A stretch of DNA of 11,770 nucleotides from assembly GCF_003438495.1 (NCBI RefSeq), contig NZ_QSSH01000043.1, positions 1-11,770 on the forward strand. The letters run 5' to 3'. The notes beneath the pieces were generated by a model. The model did not search any database, was not told the DNA's origin, and saw nothing but the letters and a program-made list of their open reading frames with translations. Origin of the DNA: Collinsella sp. TF05-9AC (lineage in GTDB: Bacteria > Actinomycetota > Coriobacteriia > Coriobacteriales > Coriobacteriaceae). Position numbers and translations under genes: made by a program. Below are positions 6,649-11,770 of this stretch, one piece after another; the stretch's first letter is position 1, and each line of letters opens with the position of its first letter.

Positions 6649-8019
6649 TTACAGACTGCCCTTGAGGCAGTTTGCTCCGATAAAGCCCGCTGCGTACAAG
6701 GGGAGATGGCGCAGCTCGCGTCCGTCATCGGTTTCGCTGCGGGCAAAATTGTTCTCGGACAATATGTAGGCATACGGCGACCGGGCTTTTTCCATAAACG
6801 ACCCGAGCGTTCTCGCGCGCACGTTGCGTGCGGATTTTACCTCGACGGGAACGATCTCCATGCGGTCGGTCTGAAGTAGAAAATCGAGCTCGCCGTTCGT
6901 CTTCCAAGACGACGGTGGCATCCAGTAATACGTCTGCAAACCATTGCCCGAAAATGCCTGCATGACCGAGTTCTCCGCCAAGGCACCTCGAAAGTCGGAA
7001 GACAGCGCAATGGCGGAATCCTCTTTGAGGTCGAGCCAGAGTCGCGGGTTGATACCGAGTTTGTAGAACATGAGGCCCGTATCGAGAAGATAGACCTTAA
7101 AGAAGCTCCCGTCTTCGTCGTCGAAGGGGACGAGGGGAGGTTCGATGCCTTCGGTCAGGTTGTTGACCGATATGATGCCGGCGCCCTCGAGCCAGTCGAG
7201 TGGCTCGATGAGCTTTGAGCGTCGGCCTCCGCGTTCGACCTCGGAGTACTTGAATTTCTTGGTTGAGGATCGTAGCAGCTGGGATGGAATGGAGCGCCAG
7301 ACCTTGCGCGCTGCTACGCCGCTGATCCCGTTTTCGGGGTCGGTCATATCGGCGGTGTAGGTCTCGTCGATTTCGCGCTGCTCGACGCGCGCGTCTTCGA
7401 TGGAAAGCGTCTTGCGATATGCGTTGACGGCGGCGGGCATGCCGCCCACGATTTGGTATCGATGAAACAGGTTGAGCGCGGCTTGGTGTGCGGCGTAGGT
7501 CTCGAGCGTGTCGGCGTGGGTACGAACGGCATCGGCCATCTGCTCCTCGCCGAGCGCCCAGAGAAACTCCTCGAACGACATGGGATGCATGGTCTCTTGG
7601 CGGACGCCGCTGGGAAAAGGCAGCTTGCGCTTGCGCGTGGCGACGCCGAGCTGACTGCCGGTCGCGCATATGCGCCAGCCCGAACCCGAGAAAAAGCGAA
7701 GCGAGTTGAGCGCCCGTTCACAGAGCTGAACCTCGTCAAACAGGATGAATGCGGTTTCCTTGCGAATGGGGGTGCGTTTATAGTCTGAGATTCGTGCCAC
7801 GATGGTGTCAACGTCGTCGGTGGGGCAGTCGAACAGCGGGGCAATCAGCTCAAGATCGGTCTGAAAGTCGAGTTTGACAAACGCATCGCCGGCGATTCGT
7901 CTGCCGATTTCCTCGGCAGCGTACGTTTTGCCCACGCGTCGTGCGCCACGGATGAGGAGGGGGCGCGAGGCGTCCTTTGTCGCCCATGATTCGATAACGG
8001 ATTCGATTGATCTGCGCAT
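6649..8019 (-). CDS. AAA ATPase with DUF4143 C-terminal domain
   Basis: A 456-residue protein. The N-terminal AAA domain has Walker A GARRVGKT (25-32), Walker B FILFDE (91-96) and a sensor-1-like CATGSQLG (118-125). The middle (about 150-290) is helical with a winged-helix-like stretch. The C-terminal part has Glu349, then GELDF with Asp379, then PVEVKSA with Glu393 and Lys395. This E...D...ExK pattern fits a PD-(D/E)XK nuclease-like fold, as in the DUF4143 region of this very common family. The family's function is not known, and nuclease activity is unproven. The ATG at 8019 has GGAAAGG about 9 bases upstream. Three 17-base palindromes sit just before it. Such genes are often scattered in strain-variable positions, which is recalled rather than shown here. 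Confidence 0.9.
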   Translation of the reverse strand: MRRSIESVIESWATKDASRPLLIRGARRVGKTYAAEEIGRRIAGDAFVKLDFQTDLELIAPLFDCPTDDVDTIVARISDYKRTPIRKETAFILFDEVQLCERALNSLRFFSGSGWRICATGSQLGVATRKRKLPFPSGVRQETMHPMSFEEFLWALGEEQMADAVRTHADTLETYAAHQAALNLFHRYQIVGGMPAAVNAYRKTLSIEDARVEQREIDETYTADMTDPENGISGVAARKVWRSIPSQLLRSSTKKFKYSEVERGGRRSKLIEPLDWLEGAGIISVNNLTEGIEPPLVPFDDEDGSFFKVYLLDTGLMFYKLGINPRLWLDLKEDSAIALSSDFRGALAENSVMQAFSGNGLQTYYWMPPSSWKTNGELDFLLQTDRMEIVPVEVKSARNVRARTLGSFMEKARSPYAYILSENNFARSETDDGRELRHLPLYAAGFIGANCLKGSL

Positions 8020-8039
8020 GGGGCTGCCTTTCCAATTTC

Positions 8040-8121
8040 ATGTACTTCAAATACATAGTTTAGTACGATTTCGTGTACTTGAAATACACGAAATCGTGGA
8101 AAACGTGTATTTCAAGTACAC
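8040..8121. promoter_or_regulatory. Three phased 17-base palindromes (RTGTAYTTSAARTACAY)
   Basis: Site 1 is ATGTACTTCAAATACAT (8040-8056), site 2 is GTGTACTTGAAATACAC (8073-8089) and site 3 is GTGTATTTCAAGTACAC (8105-8121). Each is a 17-base palindrome with a single C/G centre and one or two compensating imperfections. Centres at 8048, 8081 and 8113 are 33 and 32 bases apart, about three helical turns, so the sites face the same side. Site 2 extends to a 33-base palindrome (8065-8097, ACGATTTCG...CGAAATCGT). They lie 21-102 bases upstream of the ATPase start, where its promoter must be, which fits a cooperative operator. No promoter boxes are clear. The rest of the gap to 8230 holds only a 7-base GCGGGCG/CGCCCGC repeat (8143-8149, 8186-8192). 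Confidence 0.65.
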
Positions 8122-8230
8122 GAAATTGAACCGCTGGAGCCTGCGGGCGGATAAACACTGCTCGTATGGTGTGGTTTTCATCGGACGCCCGCTGCGCTGA
8201 GCTGTACTTGCGCCTGCCTCGATCCCACCC

Positions 8231-9481
8231 CTATGCCTGCATCGAAGATTGTGCTGCCCGCTTGCGCTCCCAGCGTGCCAGCTTGATCGTCACTAGCGTG
8301 AGTATCCAGGCTACGAGCGAGAATGCGGCGCCAACCGCGCCCACGTAGGCAATGCCAATCCCGCTTACCACGGCGCCGCCCACCGCGGTGCCAAACGAGA
8401 TGCCGACGTTAAACGCCATGGGCTCCACCGAGCTCGCGAGCACCATCGATTTGGGGTGGCGGCTGCGGGCCACGTCCATAAAGTGCGTGATGCACGAGAC
8501 CGAGAACAGATACATGAGCATCGCCAGACTAAAGACAAAGGCAAGCGCGAGGGGCATGGTGCCGCCAACGGCAAACAGCCCAAACAGAGCCGCGGCCTGC
8601 AGCGTAAACGTCACGAGCAGCGCCTTCATGCCAAAACGCGCGTCGATCCATCCGCCCAAGATGTTCGAGATCAGGCAAAACACGCCGTAGGCCATGAGTG
8701 TAGTGCTTGCCTGGACGGTGCCCATGCCCAACACCTGCTCCAGATAGGGCGTCACGTAGCCGTAAAACACGTAGACCGACCCCACGCCAAACAAAAAGAT
8801 GAGCATGCCGGTGATGATGCTTGGCTCGCGCAGAAGCCCCGCCTGCTCGCGGAATGTGGCAGGCTCATCGGTCTGTCCGGCACGCGGCATAAACGCCACG
8901 AGCGCAGTACAGATCAGAACGGCGAAGGCGAGCGTACCGTACATGGCAACGTGCCAGTCGAGCGTATCGGCCACAAACTTGCCGATCGAGGTCACAAAGA
9001 CCATCGCCACGGAGAAAGCGCCGTACACCACCGAGATGGCGAGCGAGGTCTGCTGCGGAGACAGCAGCTCGGGGATATACGTCACGCCTACGGCGAGCAG
9101 TGCGCCCGAGACGGAGCCCAAGATGATGCGCGAGGCAAACAGCACTTGGAAGTTGGGCGCCAACGCCATGACAAGATTGCCGAGCACAAAGACAATGCTG
9201 TAGCACACGAGCAGCTGGTAGCGGCGGAAGCGTCCCGTGCTGAGCGCAAGCACCGGCGTCGCGATGGCGTAGACGAGCGCGAACACGCTGATGAGCTGGC
9301 CTGCGGTGGCAAGTGAGATGCCGAGTTCCGTCGCCAGGTCGCTCTCGATGCCGATAACCACGAACTCCGAGCAGCCGAGCGAAAAGCCCAACAACACGAG
9401 CAGCGCTAGGCAGAGGTTGGTGCGCGCGGGGGAAAGCGCGGCAGCGGTTGACTTGCTTTTAGGCGTGGTTGCGGCGGTCAA
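8231..9481 (-). CDS. MFS efflux-type transporter (DHA1/AraJ-like)
   Basis: A 416-residue integral membrane protein with 12 predicted helices, typical for the major facilitator superfamily. The first helix runs into GCSEFVVIGIESDLATELGIS (about 36-56), the usual TEF(V/I)xxG start of the COG2814 drug or sugar efflux group. A reduced motif A, STGRFRRYQ (81-89), lies between helices 2 and 3. The central loop is about 199-220 and the C-terminus is basic. I chose the TTG at 9481 because TTGGAG lies 8 bases upstream; a GTG at 9490 is possible but has no site, and the longer frame to 9601 runs through a palindromic repeat. The gene precedes the ATPase on the same strand after a 211-base gap and may be separately transcribed. 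The substrate is unknown. Confidence 0.9.
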   Translation of the reverse strand: MTAATTPKSKSTAAALSPARTNLCLALLVLLGFSLGCSEFVVIGIESDLATELGISLATAGQLISVFALVYAIATPVLALSTGRFRRYQLLVCYSIVFVLGNLVMALAPNFQVLFASRIILGSVSGALLAVGVTYIPELLSPQQTSLAISVVYGAFSVAMVFVTSIGKFVADTLDWHVAMYGTLAFAVLICTALVAFMPRAGQTDEPATFREQAGLLREPSIITGMLIFLFGVGSVYVFYGYVTPYLEQVLGMGTVQASTTLMAYGVFCLISNILGGWIDARFGMKALLVTFTLQAAALFGLFAVGGTMPLALAFVFSLAMLMYLFSVSCITHFMDVARSRHPKSMVLASSVEPMAFNVGISFGTAVGGAVVSGIGIAYVGAVGAAFSLVAWILTLVTIKLARWERKRAAQSSMQA

Positions 9482-9489
9482 GGTTGTCA

Positions 9490-9495
9490 CTCCAA
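9490..9495 (-). promoter_or_regulatory. Ribosome binding site deciding a TTG start
   Basis: The minus strand reads TTGGAG, then 8 bases, then TTG (9481-9479). The alternative GTG at 9490 overlaps the site itself and has no Shine-Dalgarno of its own. Confidence 0.5.
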
Positions 9496-9511
9496 TGTCG
9501 CATGAATAAGC

Positions 9512-9524
9512 GGGATTCAATCCC
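9512..9524. promoter_or_regulatory. 13-base palindrome before the MFS gene
   Basis: GGGATTCAATCCC has perfect 6-base arms around one centre base, 30 bases upstream of the TTG start. Its place in the leader or promoter fits an operator, but no regulator gene is adjacent, and a single copy this short could be chance. Confidence 0.35.
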
Positions 9525-9538
9525 TGCAACTCTAACAG

Positions 9539-9571
9539 AATGTGACAAAGGGACAGCCCCTTTGTCACATT
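9539..9571. repeat. Hairpin repeat with TGTGACAAAGGG arms
   Basis: AATGTGACAAAGGG (9539-9552) and CCCTTTGTCACATT (9558-9571) are perfect 14-base arms around the loop ACAGC. It lies between divergent genes, so termination of a gene in this window is unlikely. I recall near-identical elements scattered in Collinsella and related genomes. Confidence 0.8.
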
Positions 9572-9591
9572 GCGCTGCCAGCCAGTCGCCC

Positions 9592-9656
9592 AAACCATCA
9601 CAACATTCGGCGAAAATCTCGAAATCGAGGAAAAGCGTCGAATGTTGTGATGGTTT
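9592..9656. repeat. Hairpin repeat with AAACCATCACAACATTCG arms
   Basis: AAACCATCACAACATTCG (9592-9609) is the exact reverse complement of 9639-9656. The stem goes on through GCG/CGT (9610-9612 with 9636-9638, one G-T pair). An inner CTCG-AAAT-CGAG stem (9618-9629) is flanked by A-rich bases. A T run (TTTT, 9654-9657) ends the plus-strand arm. It stands 20 bases from the preceding hairpin and about 85 bases before the next gene, probably a dispersed repeat. Confidence 0.8.
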
Positions 9657-9741
9657 TCCTGTCTGTGCCGGCGAGCTCCAGCGCCGTCTGGGGGTATAAG
9701 GCTAGCAAGTGTTTATTTGCGAGGCCTAAGGGGCGCCCCGT

Positions 9742-10581
9742 ATGGATATCGATAACTTTGAATGGTGGTATAGCGAGGGCGAGGCTCCGGACGAGTCCTG
9801 GGATGAGCCGTTGACGGACGAAGCGTCGAGCAACGAGGTCGAGACCGGCAGCGATGCCGCCGAGCCTTTGACCTTCGAACAGGCCTGGGCCCAGGCTGAG
9901 GCCGACGAGGCAAAGGCCGATGCGACGGCAACGCTTGATGAGCCGGCCGACATGTCGATCTCGCCGGCAAAGACCCCGCAGCCGCGCCACACCATCGATC
10001 CTGACAGCACGGCGTCTTTCAGCATTCTCGACGTACCCGCGCAGGGTGCCCAGGCGCCCGCCCCCACGCATCGTCCCAACTTAGCTCGTGAGGAAGACGC
10101 GGGCCGCCGCTCGCCACTCGGCCCCATCCTCATCGCCTTTATGGCCGGCGTCATCGCCTGCTCGGCAATCGGCAGCGTCTGGAGCCATGTGGAACGACAG
10201 CGCGAAGACGCCGCCAAGGTCGAGATGTCTGTCGAGCAATCGCTCAGCCGCACGCGCTCGGTGCATGTGTCGGTCGAGGTCAAGGACGGTGCGACATGGG
10301 ATACCGCCCGCGGCGACAGCCAGATGCTCATCCACATCGTGGGCCGCACGCTCAAGGGGCAGGCGGTCGATGAGTATCAATATGTCAACTCTGACGGTGA
10401 CGGCATCGAGCTCAAGCCCGGAGACTACGAGCTCACGGTCGATGAGGCGCCCGTCGCCACCGACGGCACGCGCTTCCGCGCCTCGAAGCGCATGGTCCCC
10501 GTGAGTTTTAACTCGCAGGCGCCCGATACGGTCGACAGCACGCCGCAGGGCGGGTTCGATCTTTACGTGGACGCTCAATAA
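9742..10581 (+). CDS. Single-pass membrane protein of unknown function
   Basis: I do not recognise this 279-residue protein. Residues 1-124 are very acidic and low in complexity (rich in Asp, Glu, Ala and Pro), probably disordered and cytoplasmic. One hydrophobic segment (about 127-147, GPILIAFMAGVIACSAIGSVW) follows basic GRRSP, which predicts the C-terminus outside. Residues 148-170 are a charged, possibly coiled-coil linker. Residues 172-279 look beta-rich: SVHVSVEVKDG, then an IELKPGDYELTVDEAPVATDGTRF stretch in which PGxYxLTVxxxP resembles CnaB/prealbumin-type domains. There is no LPXTG sorting signal or lipobox. The ATG at 9742 has AAGGGG 8 bases upstream, inside the palindrome GGGGCGCCCC (9730-9739). 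TATAAG at 9695-9700 could be its -10, without a good -35. It may be a surface or cell-envelope protein. Confidence 0.85.
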   Translation: MDIDNFEWWYSEGEAPDESWDEPLTDEASSNEVETGSDAAEPLTFEQAWAQAEADEAKADATATLDEPADMSISPAKTPQPRHTIDPDSTASFSILDVPAQGAQAPAPTHRPNLAREEDAGRRSPLGPILIAFMAGVIACSAIGSVWSHVERQREDAAKVEMSVEQSLSRTRSVHVSVEVKDGATWDTARGDSQMLIHIVGRTLKGQAVDEYQYVNSDGDGIELKPGDYELTVDEAPVATDGTRFRASKRMVPVSFNSQAPDTVDSTPQGGFDLYVDAQ

Positions 10582-10658
10582 TTGCGTGCCGCCTCTTCCC
10601 GCAGCCAAGAGTGGGACAATAGCCCTCGACACTATTGTTTACTTTTGGAGGAAGTAGC

Positions 10659-11552
10659 ATGTCTACCGTCACTACCATCAAGCGCGGCGGCCTCACCGCG
10701 GCCATCGATTCCATGGGCGCCCAGCTCACGAGCCTTGCCCTTAACGGCAACGAGTATCTGTGGCAGGGCGACCCCGCCTTTTGGGGCAAGCACGCGCCCA
10801 TCCTGTTCCCCATTGTGGGCTCGCTGCGCAACAACACGGCAACGTCTGCGGCCGGCACCTGCGAGATGCCGCGCCACGGACTCGCGCGCATTGTCGAGCA
10901 CAAGCTGGTCGAGGTTTCGGAGGACGGCTCCTCGGTAACGTACGAGATCACCGATACGCCCGAGTCGCTCAAGGCCTTCCCCTTCCACTTTAAGCTCAAC
11001 ATGATCTATGCGCTCACCGGCGACGCTACGCTCACCCAGACCTTTGCCGTCACCAACACCGGCGACGTGGATCTGCCGTTTTCGGTGGGCGGTCACCCTG
11101 CCTTTAACGTGCCGGCCCCCGGTGCCGATGACGAGGCGTTCGAGGATTACGAGTTGGCATTTACCGAGGCATGGACCAACGAGGCGCCCATCATTACGCC
11201 CGATGGCCTCATGACGTTCGAGGGCAGCTACAAGGCTCCCGACAACTCGGACGTGCTGTCCATCACGCACCGCAGCTTCGATAACGACGCCATCATGTTC
11301 ACCGACGTTCCCGGCTCCACGCTCACCCTGCGCGGACGCAAGTCGGGTCACGGCGTGAAGATCGACTTTGAGGGCTTTAAGTACATTGGCGTGTGGTCTG
11401 CCGCCAACGACGCCCCGTTTGTGGCGCTCGAGCCCTGGACCGGCCACACCACCATGGACACCGAGGACGACGTCTTTGAGCACAAGGTCAACACCATCAC
11501 CTTGGCGCCGGGCGAGACGGACGAGCGCAGCTTTAGCGTTACGCTGCTCTAG
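10659..11552 (+). CDS. Aldose 1-epimerase family protein (LacX-type)
   Basis: A 297-residue soluble protein of the galactose mutarotase superfamily, which interconverts alpha and beta anomers of sugars. It fits the LacX-like subgroup: ILFPIVGSLRNN (48-59), MPRHGLAR (70-77) with His73, FSVGGHPAFNVP (141-152) with His146, and VALEPWTGH (255-263) with Glu258 as the likely general base by position. The length is usual for the subgroup. I chose the ATG at 10659 because GGAGGA ends 7 bases upstream; an ATG at 10635 is in frame but lies before that site. It follows the membrane-protein gene after 77 bases and may be co-transcribed or have its own promoter; none is clear. No sugar-use genes are adjacent, so the physiological sugar is unknown. 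Confidence 0.92.
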   Translation: MSTVTTIKRGGLTAAIDSMGAQLTSLALNGNEYLWQGDPAFWGKHAPILFPIVGSLRNNTATSAAGTCEMPRHGLARIVEHKLVEVSEDGSSVTYEITDTPESLKAFPFHFKLNMIYALTGDATLTQTFAVTNTGDVDLPFSVGGHPAFNVPAPGADDEAFEDYELAFTEAWTNEAPIITPDGLMTFEGSYKAPDNSDVLSITHRSFDNDAIMFTDVPGSTLTLRGRKSGHGVKIDFEGFKYIGVWSAANDAPFVALEPWTGHTTMDTEDDVFEHKVNTITLAPGETDERSFSVTLL

Positions 11553-11578
11553 GGGTTCCGCACGGAGCGGTCATAACT

Positions 11579-11644
11579 TGAGCGTGGATGATCTCCCGTT
11601 TTGAGCCCGTGTGCGAGCCAAAAGTGGGAGATTTTCCACGCTCA
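11579..11644. repeat. Second copy of the GAGCGTGGAT palindromic repeat
   Basis: TGAGCGTGGATGATCTCCC (11579-11597) matches the reverse complement of 11626-11644 except for two bases. An inner TTTTGAGC (11599-11606) matches a GAGCCAAAA-type segment at 11615-11623 loosely. The arms and the shared CAAAAGTGGGAG stretch tie it to the element at 6001-6125. It begins 27 bases after the epimerase stop codon. Confidence 0.85.
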
Positions 11645-11679
11645 TTCCGATGCATGGGTCGGGGCAGCTAATTTGGGAC

Positions 11680-11725
11680 GGGGCTATTTTGACTGCTTTC
11701 ACATGCAAGCAGTCAAAATAGCCCC
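11680..11725. repeat. Hairpin with 19-base perfect arms
   Basis: GGGGCTATTTTGACTGCTT (11680-11698) is the exact reverse complement of 11707-11725, with an 8-base loop TCACATGC. No T run follows. It is probably another dispersed palindromic repeat, about 130 bases beyond the epimerase gene. Confidence 0.85.
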
Positions 11726-11736
11726 ATTACAGTTTG

Positions 11737-11761
11737 AGTCGTCCGAAAGGGCGGCTCTTTT
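11737..11761 (+). terminator. Probable intrinsic terminator
   Basis: AGTCGTCC and GGGCGGCT form an 8-pair stem (two G-T pairs) capped by a GAAA tetraloop and followed by CTTTT. This is the only classical stem-plus-T-run in the 3' region after the epimerase gene, so it may end that transcript or one reading through the repeats. Confidence 0.55.
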
Positions 11762-11770
11762 CCGTTGCAT

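Noticed and set aside
5782..6879. Plus-strand frame running from the small Cys-rich gene through to the ATPase gene
   Set aside because: It crosses the intergenic palindromic repeat and two real minus-strand genes, and its composition has no recognisable domain.
8040..8121. Possible CRISPR-like array
   Set aside because: The three units are self-palindromic 17-base sites with about 16-base gaps and no cas genes, which fits operator sites and not a CRISPR array.
8143..8192. Inverted repeat GCGGGCG/CGCCCGC as a terminator of the MFS gene
   Set aside because: Only 7 pairs with a 36-base loop and no T run; likely chance in GC-rich DNA.
9695..9700. TATAAG as a promoter -10 box for the membrane protein gene
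   Set aside because: No -35 box at suitable spacing, so it is mentioned in the gene entry but not listed as a promoter.
10632..11483. Minus-strand open frame of 283 codons
   Set aside because: It is antisense to the aldose epimerase gene, whose catalytic residues and ribosome site are clear.

Overview
High-GC bacterial DNA that reads as chromosome of a Coriobacteriia gut anaerobe, most likely Collinsella. This rests on the GC-rich codon use and on long palindromic intergenic repeats, including a GAGCGTGGAT...ATCCACGCTC family that I recall from Collinsella. No phage, plasmid, CRISPR, rRNA or tRNA gene is visible. All genes appear intact.

Region 1 (37-4476, minus strand): a MarR-type repressor gene followed by two ABC exporter half-transporter genes. 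The stop codon of each gene overlaps the next start by 8 bases. A promoter with a perfect TTGACA -35 box and a 17-base spacer drives the unit, and a 9-base inverted repeat covers its -10 box and leader. Motif changes in the two ATPase domains (Walker B Asp and switch Gln in the first, LSQGQ signature in the second) indicate an obligate heterodimeric exporter with one degenerate ATP site, as in TM287/288. A long hairpin with 30-base perfect arms follows the last gene.

Region 2 (4477-5998, plus strand): a structured gene-free stretch with three hairpin elements, one a nested near-palindrome of about 99 bases, and then a B6-vitamer kinase gene. That gene overlaps by 8 bases a small Cys-rich protein gene resembling TIGR04076.

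Region 3 (6001-9481, minus strand): a complex palindromic repeat at the convergent 3' ends, a low-molecular-weight protein-tyrosine phosphatase, an AAA/DUF4143 ATPase with a nuclease-like C-terminal motif, and an MFS efflux-type transporter. Three copies of a 17-base palindrome, spaced 33 and 32 bases centre to centre, lie just upstream of the ATPase.

Region 4 (9539-11761, plus strand): two back-to-back palindromic repeats between divergent genes, a single-pass membrane protein of unknown function, a LacX-type aldose 1-epimerase, another copy of the GAGCGTGGAT repeat, a perfect 19-base-arm hairpin and a terminator.

The genes mostly belong to known families. The least explained parts are the non-coding ones: the phased palindrome triplet before the DUF4143 ATPase, the interleaved-arm repeat at 6001-6125 and the nested palindrome at 4557-4655. 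No new multi-gene system can be claimed from the sequence alone.
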